A stretch of DNA of 64,000 nt from Spiroplasma endosymbiont of Dioctria linearis (GTDB lineage Bacteria; Bacillota_I; Bacilli_A; Mycoplasmatales; Mycoplasmataceae), in assembly GCF_964030865.1 (NCBI RefSeq), contig NZ_OZ034984.1, positions 62,001 through 126,000 of the forward strand, read 5' to 3'. Both the position numbers and the translations under genes were made by a program. This document shows positions 1 to 10,387 of this stretch, in pieces. The notes below the pieces were generated by a model that had not been told where the DNA came from, did no database searches, and saw only the letters and a program-made list of their open reading frames with translations. Each line of letters opens with the position of its first letter. Position 1 is the stretch's first letter.

Positions 1-23
1 ATAATAGAGCAAGGAGCTTAGAA

Positions 24-767
24 ATGCATAAATTAGAAATTAAAGATCTATATGTAAATATAGAGGACAAAGAAATATTAAAGGGAATTAATTTAATAGT
101 TAAATCAGGAGAAATTCATGCTTTAATGGGACCAAATGGTAATGGAAAATCAACTTTATTGATGGCAATTATGGGTCATCCAAAGTATGAAATCATATCA
201 GGAGATATTTTAGTTGATGGTGAATCAATTTTAGAGATGGATGTTAATGAAAGAAGCAAAGCTGGTTTGTTCTTGGCAATGCAAAACCCTCAAACAATTC
301 CAGGAGTTTCAAACTTAGAGTTTTTAAAATATATAGTAAATGCTCACAGTGATGAAAAGAAAAAATTACAAGAAATCTTTAAAGATATTAAACAAGGAGC
401 AAAGGAATTAGACTTTGATTTAAATATGTTAAAAAGATTTGTTAATGATGGTTTTAGTGGTGGAGAGAAAAAGAAAAATGAAATTTTACAATTAAAAATG
501 CTAAATCCAATTTTTAGCCTAATTGATGAAATTGATTCAGGATTAGATGTTGATGCTTTGGAAGTTGTTTCAAAAAACTTAAATCAAGTTGATTTATCAA
601 GAAACGCAATGGTAATCGTTTCTCATTATGATAGATTCTTTAAAAAGGTAAAACCAACTCATGCTCACGTTATTATTGAGGGAAAAATAATAACAAGTGG
701 GGGTAAAGAAATTGTTGAAAGAATTAATACAGAAGGTTATACATGAGTAAAGGAATTATCTAAATAA
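24..767 (+). CDS. sufC: Fe-S assembly ATPase SufC
   Basis: SufC is the ABC-type ATPase of the SUF scaffold; it works with SufB and SufD to build Fe-S clusters in the cytosol. The 247-residue protein has Walker A (GPNGNGKS, residues 36-43), the SufC-style signature FSGGEKKKNE, Walker B ending LIDEIDSGLD and an H-loop in IVSHYDR. The TGA at 744-746 is read as Trp, and the true stop is TAA at 765-767, overlapping the sufD ATG by one base. A ribosome binding site (aaggag, 11-16) precedes the ATG at 24. It is the first gene of sufCDSUB; the promoter lies outside the window or within the first 20 bases. Length and motifs are normal for the family. Confidence 0.97.
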
Positions 768-1537
768 TGACTAATTTAAAATTAAATGAATCATATATAG
801 ATTTTAGAAACAAACTACCTAAAAGTTTTAATTTTGAAGATAATGAAAGCAAAATTATATTATTAGAGAATAAATTTGGAACAATTGATTTAAATATTAA
901 AGAAAATGTTGAAATGAATATTATTGTCTTATTTTTACCTTCAAGTGAGGTAAGTCAAAAGGACTTTAATATAAATTTTAATTTAAGTAAGAACTCTTCA
1001 TTAAATTTAAAAATATCAAATATTGCAAATTATGATTGTAATGATAATTTTACTATTAACTTAAATGAAGAAAATACAGCAGTGGAATTTTATAATGCTA
1101 CAATAATAAATAAAAGTTTTAAGAAAAACTCAATTATAAACTCAGTACATAAAGCAAGAAACTCATATTCAAATATTAGAACCTATGAAGTGCTAAAAGA
1201 TACATCAAAAGGCTTTATTAGATGTATTAGTGATATTAAAAAGGGTTCAAATCAAGCAGAAGCACATCAGGAATTGAGATTATTGGTTCTAGATAAAAAG
1301 GCAAAAGCAGATTCTGACCCAGTTTTATTAATTGATGAAAATGATATTGTGGCAAGTCATGCTAATGCAATTGGTATGCTTGACCCTGATCAAGTATTTT
1401 ACTTGCTTTCAAGAGGTTTAAATGAAACTCAAGCACAAGAATTAATCATAAATGGGTATTTTGAACCAATATTTCAAGAAATTGAAGACGAAAAGCTACT
1501 AAAATACTTAAAAGAACAACTAAAGGGAATGATTTAA
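767..1537 (+). CDS. sufD: Fe-S assembly protein SufD
   Basis: This is the SufD subunit of the SufBCD scaffold. The 256-residue protein is short for SufD because the N-terminal helical region is reduced. The C-terminal part is typical: SDPVLLIDENDIVASHANAIG followed by a VFYLLSRGLNETQA stretch, which also occurs in SufB in diverged form. The conserved His of the SufB-SufD interface is in the SHANAIG segment. The start overlaps the sufC stop (TAATG) and its own stop overlaps the sufS ATG by one base, so translation is probably coupled. No in-frame TGA occurs. Confidence 0.93.
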   Translation: MTNLKLNESYIDFRNKLPKSFNFEDNESKIILLENKFGTIDLNIKENVEMNIIVLFLPSSEVSQKDFNINFNLSKNSSLNLKISNIANYDCNDNFTINLNEENTAVEFYNATIINKSFKKNSIINSVHKARNSYSNIRTYEVLKDTSKGFIRCISDIKKGSNQAEAHQELRLLVLDKKAKADSDPVLLIDENDIVASHANAIGMLDPDQVFYLLSRGLNETQAQELIINGYFEPIFQEIEDEKLLKYLKEQLKGMI

Positions 1538-2751
1538 TGAATTTTAAAGATAATTTTTCATATTTTAAAAACAATAGTAAGGAAATTTATTTCGATTCAG
1601 CTGCGACATCAATTAAATTTGATAAAGTTATAAAAGCTCAAAGCGACTATGATTTAAAGATTGGAGCAAATACGCACAATAATCTATTTGATAATGCTTA
1701 TAAAGCAAATCAAATGGTTAGTGAAACTAGGTCTAAAATAGCAAAGTTTATTGGTATTGATGATAAAAATGAAATTATTTTCACAAGTGGAACTACACAT
1801 TCATTAAATCAATTGGCTTTTGGTATGAGAAATTATCTTAAAAAAAATGATGAAATTTTATTAACTAAGTTGGAGCATTCATCTAATTTATTACCTTGAA
1901 TGGTGTTGGCACAAGAAGAAAGTTTAAAAATTGATTATTTAGATTTGGATGAAAATTTTTTAATTGACATCTCAAAACTTAAAAATAAAATAACCACTAA
2001 AACTAAAATTATTTCTTTTGCAATGAACTCAAATACAACTGCGGGTTTAAATGATGTTGTAGCCATAGTTAAAGAAATTAGAAAACTTAATAAGAAAATT
2101 ATAATCATTTTAGATTTAGCACAATCAATCAAACAAAATAAAATTAATATTAAACAATTAGATGTTGATTGCATTGCTTTTTCAACACATAAGATTTATG
2201 GTCCTTTTGGATTAGGCATCTTATGGGCGAGAAAAGAAATTTTAGAGTTTCTAAATCCAATTTTTTATGGTGGGGGTAATAATATAAGTATTAGTACAAA
2301 TACTTATAAATTAGCACCAATTCCTGATAAATTTGAGGCAGGAACTCTTAACTTGTCAGCTATTTATGCTTTTAAGGTCTGTTTAGATATATTAGAAGAG
2401 TTAAAAATTGAAAAAATGATTGCTTATGAAGAAGAATTGAAAAAATATTTTAGAGATAAAGTTAAAGATATTGATCATAAGAAATTTGAATTCTATAATC
2501 TTGAAAATGATCAACCAATTGTGCTATTTAATATGAAAAATGTAAACTCACAAGACTTTGGATCTTTTTTAAATAAAAAATATAATATCTCTGTAAGAGT
2601 TGGAAAGCATTGCTCAAGATTGGCAAATGAACTTTTTAAAGTAAGTTCAACTATTAGAGCTAGTTTTTCAATTTATAATACTAAAGAAGATATTGATAAA
2701 TTTATTGAAGCTTTAAAAGATTGTGATAATTGAATTAATGAGATTTTATAA
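1537..2751 (+). CDS. sufS: Cysteine desulfurase SufS
   Basis: SufS is a PLP-dependent class V aminotransferase-fold enzyme that takes sulfur from cysteine and passes it to SufU. The 404-residue protein shows the PLP lysine in STHKIYGPFG (K219), and the persulfide cysteine in VGKHCSRLAN (C359). Two TGA codons (1897-1899 and 2731-2733) are read as Trp; with the standard code the gene would look split in two. The start ATG overlaps the sufD stop. The stop is TAA at 2749-2751, just before the sufU ribosome binding site. Neighbours sufU and sufC confirm the SUF role rather than a tRNA-thiolation IscS. Confidence 0.96.
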
Positions 2752-2766
2752 AGGAGTGATTATGTA

Positions 2767-3201
2767 ATGTTTGATAAAAATGATAAGATTCAATTAAGGC
2801 AAATAATTATGGAGCACTATACGCAACCAGATTTTAAAGGCCTTATTGAAAATGAAAAATCAATTATTAAATTTCAAGATTCACCAACTTGTGCAGATGA
2901 AATTAATGTTCAATTACTAATAGAAGGTGAAAAAATTGTAGATGCAAGATTTGATGGCAATGCTTGTGCAATATCAACTGCTTCAACTGACATATTATGT
3001 TCAAAATTAATAAATTTGACTCGTCAAGAAGCTAAAAAACAGCTTTTTAATTATTTTAATATGATAGCTGGCAATGATTATGATGAAGAAATATTAGATG
3101 AATTAATTGCTTTTTGAGAAATTAATAAGCAAGGAAATAGAATTAATTGTGCTCTTTTAGGAGCTGATGGTTTGAAGTGAATTGTAAATAAGGAGGTGTA
3201 G
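2767..3201 (+). CDS. sufU: Zn-dependent sulfurtransferase SufU
   Basis: SufU accepts persulfide sulfur from SufS and delivers it to SufBCD; in Gram-positive lineages it binds zinc. The 144-residue protein carries the ligand pattern C42-A-D44, C67 in GNACAIS and C128 in INCALLGADG, each at the expected spacing. One TGA at 3115-3117 and another at 3178-3180 are Trp; the real stop is TAG at 3199-3201. The aaggag at 2751-2756 sets the ATG at 2767. An ATG at 2762 is followed at once by TAA and cannot be the start. The final codons overlap the sufB ribosome binding site. Confidence 0.95.
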
Positions 3202-3204
3202 GAT

Positions 3205-4617
3205 ATGAAAAAATTAAAACAAGAAGAAGAAATTAAACAAATATCTGATTATAAGTATGGGTTTAATGAAGGTGAAGTTTCAACATATAAAGTTCAAAAA
3301 GGTTTAAATGAAACTGTTGTAAGAGAAATATCAAAACATAAAAATGAACCACAATGAATGCTTGATTACAGACTAGAAAGTTTAAGGGTTTTTGAGAAAA
3401 AAACTCAACCAAGTTTTGGTCCAGACTTAAATTGAATCGATTTTAATGATTATTATTATTATACTGAAGGAGCAGGTAAAACTGTAAGGTCTTGAGATGA
3501 TATTCCAGATAATATCAAAAGAACTTTTGATCGTCTTGGAATTCCAGAAGCAGAGAAAAACTTTTTAGCAGGAATTAATGCACAATGAGATGCACGCCCA
3601 GTTTATGAAAGAATGAATGAAGAATTAGTAAAACAAGGAGTGCTTTTTACTGACTGTGATACAGCTTTAAGAAAATATCCTGAAATCTTTAAAAAGTATT
3701 TTGGTCAATTAGTTAAAAATGATGATAATAAATATGCTTCTTTAAATGCAGCTGTTTGATCAGGGGGAACTTTTATTTATATCCCAAAAGGAGTTAAATT
3801 AGAAAAACCTTTACAAGCTTATTTCAGAATAAATTATCAATCTTCAGGACAATTTGAAAGAACTTTAATTATTGTAGAAGATGACGCACAATTACATTAT
3901 ATTGAAGGATGTACTGCACCAGTTTATTCAGAAAATAATTTACACGCGGCTATTGTTGAAATATTTGTTGGAAAAAGATCAAGTGTAAGATATACAACAG
4001 TTCAAAACTGAAGTGATAATGTTTTAAACTTAGTTACAAAAAGAAGTATTGTTGAAGAAGATGGAAGAATGGAATGAATTGATGGAAATATTGGCTCAAA
4101 AGTCAATATGAAATATCCTTCATGTATTTTAAAAGGTGACAGAGCACAGGGAGATACTATCTCAATTGCTGTTGCTAAAAAGGGTGTTTATCAAGACGCA
4201 GGAAGTAAAATGATTCATTTAGGAAAAGAAACTAAATCAAAAATAATCTCAAAATCAATTACTTTCCAAGGGGGAACTGCAAATTATAGAGGGCTTGCAT
4301 ATATTGGTCCAGAAGCTATAAACTCAAAAGCAAGAGTTGAATGTGATACATTAATTTTAGATAATCAATCACACTCAGATACAATTCCTCAAAATAAAGT
4401 TCATAACAATCAATCTCAAATTGAACATGAGGCAACTGTCTCAAAAGTTAGTGAAGAACAGTTATTCTATTTAATGAGTAGAGGACTTGATGAACAGGAA
4501 GCTTTGGAAATAATTGTTATGGGGTTCTTAGAACCATTTACAAAAGAATTACCTCTAGAATATGCAGTTGAACTAAATCAACTTATAAAAATGGATATGG
4601 AAGGTTCTGTAGGTTAA
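3205..4617 (+). CDS. sufB: Fe-S scaffold protein SufB
   Basis: SufB is the core scaffold subunit on which the nascent Fe-S cluster forms. The 470-residue protein is full length for the family. It contains the [20 protein letters not shown] region, the [19 protein letters not shown] strand region, the [18 protein letters not shown] segment holding the conserved cysteine, and the C-terminal [14 protein letters not shown] helix shared with SufD. Many in-frame TGA codons fall on Trp positions (for example 3355, 3436, 3493, 3586). The strong aaggaggt at 3190-3197 lies inside the end of sufU, indicating tight coupling. Confidence 0.97.
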
Positions 4618-4639
4618 GAAAACTTAGTAAGGAGATAAT

Positions 4640-5404
4640 ATGTCTATGCTTAAAAAAGATAAGATAAAAAAATGGTTTAAATATTTTTTTTATGTATGGT
4701 GTACTTTAGCTTTAGCTTTAGCACTTTTATTAGATCTCATTTGTGGAATCCTATATGATCCAAACAAAAGAGATTTTAATGTTGCTATTATAGAACAATC
4801 AATTTATTTTTCAGTTTGAGTTGCAGCTTTAACTTCAATATTTGGTTTAATAAATTGAATTCATTTTCATAGTAAAAATATGGCTAAATGAATGGTTGGC
4901 AAAAATATTCATACTTCAATCACAACCTTAAATGTCTTAATTTTTATACTATTTAATGTTACATTTATAGTTCAAAAAGGAGACATAATTGGTTTTGATA
5001 CTTGATATGGAAGGACTAAATCTATAATTGAGCATTTTATAACACCAATTATGGTTTTAACTTTCTATTTTATTTATCAAAATGAAAAGGTAGAAGATAA
5101 AGTATTTATCAAAAAATATTGTTGATTTAATTTAATTTTTGTAACAATTTACTCTTTTTATATTATTTTAAGAATGATTATGCTATTAAAATTAGAGATT
5201 GAAACCAATGAAACATTACCCTTAATTCCATATCCACAAATTGATCCAACAATTGTAGGCTATCCTTTATTTATAACAGGTACATTATGTGCTATTTTTG
5301 GAACTGTTTTTATCTCAGTCTTTTTTAATAAGATGTCAAATCTTAACTATTCAGCAATTCAAAAGAATTTGGTGGAAAATGAAGCAAAGAAAAAGATTAG
5401 TTAA
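4640..5404 (+). CDS. Six-helix integral membrane protein, unknown function
   Basis: I do not recognise this 254-residue protein with certainty. It begins with a basic segment, then shows about six hydrophobic helices with short loops (helix 1 around YFFYVWCTLALALALLLDL). Other visible elements are a conserved-looking HFITPIMVLTFYFIYQNE segment, an extracellular-type loop with YPQIDPTIVGYP, and a basic C-terminal tail. The topology resembles small Pr6Pr/FAR-17a-like or DUF1600-type mollicute membrane proteins, but that is an inference from topology only. It sits 22 bases after sufB with its own ggag site and precedes the terminator, so it is probably co-transcribed with the SUF genes. A direct Fe-S role is not shown. 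Confidence 0.75.
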
Positions 5405-5433
5405 AAAAACGTTGGTTTAACCAACGTTTTTTT
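5403..5433. terminator. Bidirectional intrinsic terminator
   Basis: A perfect inverted repeat (aacgttgg, 5-base loop, ccaacgtt) is flanked by A and T runs, so it can stop the SUF operon on the plus strand and the converging gene on the minus strand. Confidence 0.9.
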
Positions 5434-5466
5434 ATCATTAAATATATCACTCTTATTGAAATAACC

Positions 5467-5922
5467 TTATGTATTTAGTGCCTTTTTTGTTACTTTTTTA
5501 TTAGTACATTTATAGCAAAATAGGGCAGTTAATTCAATTTTAAAACTCATTTTTCCAGTTTTAAAAGAGAAATTATTAATTTCAGGAATAGTTTTATCTA
5601 CTGTTTCAAATCATGACATATATTTTTTTGAGTTACATTTTTTCTTACAATTAGTACATAAAACTGAATTCACTTCATAACGCTTTAAAACAGCTCTTAT
5701 TTCTGCCAGATATCATTCGAAATCATTTTTTGAATATTCATCTGAGAAGTATTTATTAAAGGCATCTAATAATGCTCTCTCAGCTGCATCAAATTTTTGC
5801 TTCTTATCATTGTACTTCTTTACTAAAAAAGGTATTAGTAAAGAAGCTGTAAATACAGTTATTGTTGAAACTGCAGTTAAAATAGTATTTATTATCTCTG
5901 TTTCATATGTTAAAAAAATCAT
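5467..5922 (-). CDS. Small membrane-anchored protein with Cys4 zinc-finger-like pattern
   Basis: This 151-residue protein of unknown function has one N-terminal hydrophobic segment (residues about 10-33) followed by a charged linker. The C-terminal half carries CTNCKKKC and CYKC, a spacing that fits a treble-clef or zinc-ribbon site. Two in-frame TGA codons on the minus strand are Trp; the stop is TAA at 5467-5469. A ribosome binding site (aggag) lies about 10 bases upstream of the ATG at 5922. It lies 23 bases downstream of the Nfu-like gene on the same strand and may be co-transcribed with it. The metal-binding role is inferred from the cysteines only. Confidence 0.7.
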
Positions 5923-5945
5923 TAAATTAGTCTCCTAGTTCCAAT

Positions 5946-6185
5946 TTACATTACAAGTTCTACACCATCAATATCATAGGGGAATTCTTCAATTAAAACT
6001 CCCTCAACACCTTCTTTAAAAGTTAATTCAGTAAGTCCACATCCAACACAATTACCCTTAAGACGGATATAAACAAGTCTATCTTTTATAGCAACAAATT
6101 CCATATCTCCACCATCTTGTGTAATATACATTCTTAATTGCTCAAGTGTAGCCTTTACTTTCTCTTCTAAATTATTTTTTTCCAA
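5946..6185 (-). CDS. NifU C-terminal domain (Nfu-type) Fe-S carrier
   Basis: A 79-residue protein made of one NifU C-terminal domain. It shows the family hallmarks LEQLRMYITQDGGDMEFV at the start and the CVGC cluster-binding motif in GNCVGCGLTELTFKEGVE. Family members receive Fe-S clusters from a scaffold and pass them to apo-proteins. The start is TTG at 6183-6185, set by aggtga just upstream; no ATG fits. It converges on the SUF operon across a shared terminator, which suits a carrier working after SufBCD. Confidence 0.9.
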   Translation of the reverse strand: MEKNNLEEKVKATLEQLRMYITQDGGDMEFVAIKDRLVYIRLKGNCVGCGLTELTFKEGVEGVLIEEFPYDIDGVELVM

Positions 6186-6244
6186 AAAATCACCTACTTT
6201 TAAAAATTTTTTTCAAAATAATTATTTCTATCACAATTTAAGTT

Positions 6245-6250
6245 TATAAT
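6245..6250 (+). promoter_or_regulatory. -10 element (TATAAT) for the S1-domain gene and pgi
   Basis: A consensus TATAAT lies 24 bases before the ATG at 6274, in the short divergent gap after the Nfu-like gene. No convincing -35 is visible, as is common in Spiroplasma. Confidence 0.6.
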
Positions 6251-6273
6251 TATTTTGTAAGGAGAGCAAGAGT

Positions 6274-6600
6274 ATGTTGAATAAAGGACAAAAAGTAGAA
6301 GCAAAGATTACAGCAATTGTTAACTACGGTGCTTTTTGTGAAATTCACGATGACAATGAACTAGTTAAAGGACTAATTCATATTTCTGAAATATCGGATT
6401 TTTTTGTTAAAAATATTGACGAATTCTTAATGATAAATGAATCATATGAAGTTGAAGTTATTGAGTATTTAGAAGACAAAAAACAAGTTAAATTGAGTTA
6501 CAAAGCAAATAGGCCGCATTTATTAAAGTCATCAGAAACCAAAATACCAGAGACAAAAAGTGGTTTTGATAATTTAAAAAATAGCGTAGAATCAAAGTAG
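6274..6600 (+). CDS. S1 RNA-binding domain protein (GSP13/YugI-like)
   Basis: A 108-residue protein with one S1 OB-fold domain over residues 1-75. The typical pattern GQKVEAKITAIVNYGAFCEI...GLIHISEISD..VEVIEYLEDKKQVKLSYK is complete. In Firmicutes such general-stress-protein-13-like proteins associate with RNA or ribosomes. The C-terminal 30 residues are hydrophilic and probably disordered. The start ATG has a good aaggaga site. It lies 22 bases upstream of pgi and is probably co-transcribed with it from the TATAAT at 6245. Confidence 0.88.
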   Translation: MLNKGQKVEAKITAIVNYGAFCEIHDDNELVKGLIHISEISDFFVKNIDEFLMINESYEVEVIEYLEDKKQVKLSYKANRPHLLKSSETKIPETKSGFDNLKNSVESK

Positions 6601-6622
6601 TCATAAGGAGAGTATTAGCAAT

Positions 6623-7903
6623 ATGATAAAAATAAGTTTTAAAGACTCAAAAATTAAAAGTGAGATTAATAAATTTAGGGAAGCAAAAATTAAAGAAGTA
6701 CATGATATGATTGAAAATAAAACTGGTGTAGGTAGTGAATTTTTAGGGTGAAATAACTGACCAGTGAATTTTGATAAAGATGAATTAAAAACAATGAAAA
6801 AAGTAGCACAAGAGCTTAGAAATAAAATTGACATTCTTCTAGTTGTAGGAATTGGAGGAAGTTATTTAGGAGCACGTGCAGCCGATGAAATGATCAGAGG
6901 TTTATACACAAAAGATAAAGTAGAATTAATCTATATAGGAAATACTATATCATCCACATATACTCAACAAGTAGTTGACTATATTAAAGATAAAGAATTT
7001 GGTATTGTAAATATATCAAAATCAGGAACTACAACAGAACCTGGAATAGCATTTAGAGTATTTGAAAAACTTTTAGTTGATCTAAAAGGAAAGCAAAATG
7101 CAAAAGAAAGAATTGTAGCAGTAACTGATAAAGCTAAGGGAGCTTTAAAAGAACTTGCAACAGCTGAAGGCTATGAAACATTTACAATTCCAGATGATAT
7201 CGGTGGAAGGTTTTCAGTATTTACACCAGTAGGAATTTTTCCTTTATTAGTAGCGGGAGTTAATGTTGATGAAATCTTTAAGGGAGCTAAAAAAGCTATG
7301 CAAGATACAAAAAACATTAATAATGATGCTTATAAGTATGCAATAGCAAGATATATTTTGCATATTGAAAAAGGTTATAAAGCCGAAACTTTAGTAGGTT
7401 ATGAACTTCAAATGCAAACATTTACAGAATGATGAAAACAATTATTTGGAGAATCAGAAGGTAAAGAAGGCAAAGGTTTATTTCCTACAAGTTGTATTTT
7501 TTCAACGGATTTACATTCATTAGGACAATTTATTCAAGAGGGTACAAAAAACATATTATTTGAAACAATAATAGATGTTAAGAAACCTAATTTTGATTTA
7601 AAAGTTCCAAAAAATAGTGACGATTTAGATGGTTTAAACTATTTAACAACTAAATCATTTCATGAAATTAATAAGATAGCACTTGAAGGTGTTATTGATG
7701 CCCATGCAAATACTGGAGAAGTTCCAAATATTGTATTAGAATTTGATAAGATGGATGCTGAAATGTTTGGCTATGCAGCTTATTGATTTATGAAAGCATG
7801 TGCAATGAGCGGATATTTATTAGGTATTAATCCTTTTAATCAACCAGGAGTTGAAGTCTATAAAGCAAATATGTTTAAATTGCTAAAAAAACCAGGATTT
7901 TAA
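6623..7903 (+). CDS. pgi: Glucose-6-phosphate isomerase
   Basis: Pgi interconverts glucose-6-phosphate and fructose-6-phosphate, the second step of glycolysis, which is the main energy route of these organisms. The 426-residue protein is of the short Gram-positive type. It shows the sugar-phosphate-binding segments [19 protein letters not shown] and [15 protein letters not shown], and a C-terminal [10 protein letters not shown] with the catalytic lysine region. In-frame TGA codons (for example 6750, 6759, 7431, 7434) are Trp. The ATG follows aaggaga (6605-6611). A clear terminator follows. Confidence 0.97.
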
Positions 7904-7909
7904 AAAAAT

Positions 7910-7940
7910 AAAAAAATGATAGACTACTATCATTTTTTTA
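7910..7940 (+). terminator. Intrinsic terminator after pgi
   Basis: The stem atgatag / ctatcat with a 4-base loop is flanked by A and T runs. Confidence 0.85.
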
Positions 7941-7973
7941 AACTAAAATTACTTTATATAGGAGTGAAAAAAA

Positions 7974-8477
7974 ATGTTAACAAAAGAAAATTTGATTTAT
8001 TTAAAAGAGAAACAGATAATCTTGGATAAATATATAATCGATACAAAAAAAATAGTTGTAGATAAGAAAATAATTAAAAAGAAAATAATAGCTTTTCTTG
8101 TTGAGGTATCAGAATTTATTAATGAATATAGAGCCTTTAAATATTGATCAAATAAGCCGGCAAGTGAAAGATCGATAATATTAGAGGAATTAATTGATTG
8201 TGTACATTTTATTATAAGTTTAGGAATTGATATAAATTTTGACTTTTTAAAATTTAATAATAAAATTATAAAGGCTAGTGATGTTGATTCATGAAGTATT
8301 AATGTTTATAGAAAAGCTTTAATATTTGAAGATAAATTTAATAGTGAATCTTATAGTGAGTTATTAGATGAGTTTTTATCAGTTATGTACATTTTAGAAA
8401 TTACAACTGATGAAATTATTAGTATTTATAACAAAAAAAATGAAATAAATTTTAATAGACAAGATACTGGTTATTAG
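7974..8477 (+). CDS. Dimeric all-alpha dUTPase / MazG-like NTP pyrophosphohydrolase
   Basis: A 167-residue protein of the dUTPase_2 type, which hydrolyses dUTP to dUMP and keeps uracil out of DNA. Metal-binding helices are visible: EVSEFINEYRAFKYW (the E-x-x-E element plus the family's aromatic FKYW) and ILEELIDCVHFIISLGI (the E-x-x-D element). Trp codons are TGA. A ribosome binding site (aggag, 7960-7964) sets the ATG. The dCMP deaminase at 51.3 kb would act in the same dUMP-producing branch. A related MazG-type nucleotide house-cleaner is the main alternative. Confidence 0.82.
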
Positions 8478-8506
8478 TTTTTTAAAAAAGAAGAAGGGGA
8501 TTAATA

Positions 8507-9631
8507 ATGTCAAATAAAGATTTTAAAAATATATATAATTATCAGCCTTTAGACCCACATGACCCAAAAATGCCTTCTTTAACAAAAACTGAATCAACTT
8601 ATGATAATTATGAAACTATTAATATTGAAGAGAAAGATATAGTTAGTAAAGATCCAACACAAGAACTTATTTTTGAATCAGAAAGACCAAAAAAAGTAAA
8701 AGTGGAAAGTGAGGCTATCATTGAAGGGTTAGAAGATAATAAGAGGAGTGCTTCAAGCATTATTTCAAAACTAAAAAGACAAAATGAAATCACTAAAACA
8801 ACTGAATTAGATGAAGAATTACTCACTCACGATTTTGTCTTTCCTGACCCCAAATCAGATTTAAATATTCTTAATTCTTTTGCACATAAAAGAAAGACAT
8901 CTTATAACCAATTAAATGAAACAAAAGCAAGAATAAAAATGTCTCGTGGTGAAGTTAGATTAAAATTAACCGAAAATGAAATACAGTTAATATTAAATAA
9001 ATTTAAAGCTAAAGTTATTAAAATTACTTCGAAAGAAGTTGTTATAAAAAATAGTAAATATGGTTTTGAAATTTATCGAAATTCTTCTGATAAGCGTTAC
9101 TGAGTAGCTGCAACAAATTTTGAAGAAATATGAGATCCAAAATCAAGTAATTATATGAATGTATGAACTGGAAATGCCTTTACTGGTTATGGGTTTCATG
9201 ACTTTAATGAAACTTTGGAGCAAACCGAAACTATGATGACAAAAGGAAAAACTGGTTGAGTAATGTGAAGAGATCATGTAATTGATTGAAATAAAGACAC
9301 TAATCGTTTTTATTCTGGTAGTGAACCAAAACAATTTACTTATGATGAATATAAAAAAATTGTTAAGTGATATAAAGAGAATAAAATTTGAATTTTAGTA
9401 AAACAAGAAAAAGTTAAAGATATTGAAGATTTAATGGAAGAGAATAAAGATAAAAGAAGAAAGGGTGAAGCGATTGCACCAATTGCAACAATTCAAGCCA
9501 AATTATTACAACCACCACGTAGAGCCTCATTAGTTTATGGTTATCCAATTGATAATCCAAGTTATAAAGGAAAGGACTATGTAAAACCAGAAAATAAATT
9601 ATATCAAATTGGTTTTGCTTTTAGTGAATAA
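8507..9631 (+). CDS. Conserved-looking cytosolic protein, unknown function
   Basis: I do not recognise this 374-residue protein. Residues 1-130 are acidic and low complexity, probably disordered. Residues about 145-200 form a compact lysine-rich alpha/beta block (SRGEVRLKLTENEIQLILNK...). Residues 200-320 are rich in Trp and Tyr (WTGNAFTGYGFHDFNETLEQ; WVMWRDHVIDWNKDTNRFY), and many of these Trp are TGA codons. The C-terminus contains PPRRASLVYGYPIDNPSYKG. There is no signal peptide or membrane helix. It starts 29 bases after the dUTPase gene and ends 3 bases before the methyltransferase start, so it belongs to the same operon. Confidence 0.8.
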
Positions 9632-9634
9632 AAA

Positions 9635-10369
9635 ATGAAGATAACATCTGTAAATAATTCTTTAATTGAAGAAGTCTTATCATATAAAGAAACTAAAGTT
9701 CAAAAAGAACAAAAAAAATACATAATTGAAGGCATCAAAATGGTTGATTTGGCTATTCAAAAAGAGGTAGTTGAACTACTGTTGGTTGAAAGTAAGCTGT
9801 TTGATAATTATAAAAATTTTAAAAATGTTGTTGAAATTTCAGATAATGTTTCAAAAAAATTAAGTGATCTAAAAACTAGTCAAGGAATTTATGCAATTTG
9901 TCGTATTGAAAAAAAACAAGAGTTATATGGTAATTATCTTATTATTGATGGTGTACAAGATCCAGGAAATTTAGGAACTCTAATCAGAAGCGCTTTTGCT
10001 TTTGACTTTAAAAACATTATTTGTTCAAATGATTGTGTAAGTTTTTATCACCCTAAAGTCTTAAGAGCAACTCAATCAAATCACTTTGATTTAAATCTTT
10101 TAAATGAAGATTTAAATAATTTTATAGATAATTTAAAGCAAAAGAATATAATAGTTTTAGGAACTTTATTAAAGCAAAAAAGTGACTTACTAGAAAATTT
10201 GAAGAATAAAAGAGTAGCTTTAATTCTTGGTAATGAGGGCCAGGGAATTTCAAAAGAAATTTCTCAAAAGATTGATAAGAATATAATAATTAAGACTAAT
10301 GAAGAACTTGAAAGTTTAAATGTAGGTGTTGCAGGTTCAATATTAATGAATATTATTTATTCACTTTAG
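9635..10369 (+). CDS. SpoU/TrmH-family rRNA or tRNA 2'-O-methyltransferase
   Basis: A 244-residue SPOUT methyltransferase. The three knot motifs are present: DGVQDPGNLGTLIRSAFAF (motif 1), ALILGNEGQGIS (motif 2) and LNVGVAGSILMNIIY (motif 3). An N-terminal substrate-binding domain precedes them, as in RlmB/YsgA-type enzymes. It probably methylates a ribose in rRNA or tRNA using S-adenosylmethionine; the exact site cannot be told from sequence. It starts 3 bases after the upstream stop and is likely translationally coupled. Confidence 0.9.
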   Translation: MKITSVNNSLIEEVLSYKETKVQKEQKKYIIEGIKMVDLAIQKEVVELLLVESKLFDNYKNFKNVVEISDNVSKKLSDLKTSQGIYAICRIEKKQELYGNYLIIDGVQDPGNLGTLIRSAFAFDFKNIICSNDCVSFYHPKVLRATQSNHFDLNLLNEDLNNFIDNLKQKNIIVLGTLLKQKSDLLENLKNKRVALILGNEGQGISKEISQKIDKNIIIKTNEELESLNVGVAGSILMNIIYSL

Positions 10370-10387
10370 AAAAGGAAAGATAATTAA

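Noticed and set aside
1537-2751. sufS and many other genes appear split into two or more frames
   Set aside because: Every break is a TGA at a Trp position, as expected for genetic code 4, and the frame continues unchanged. These are intact genes, not pseudogenes.
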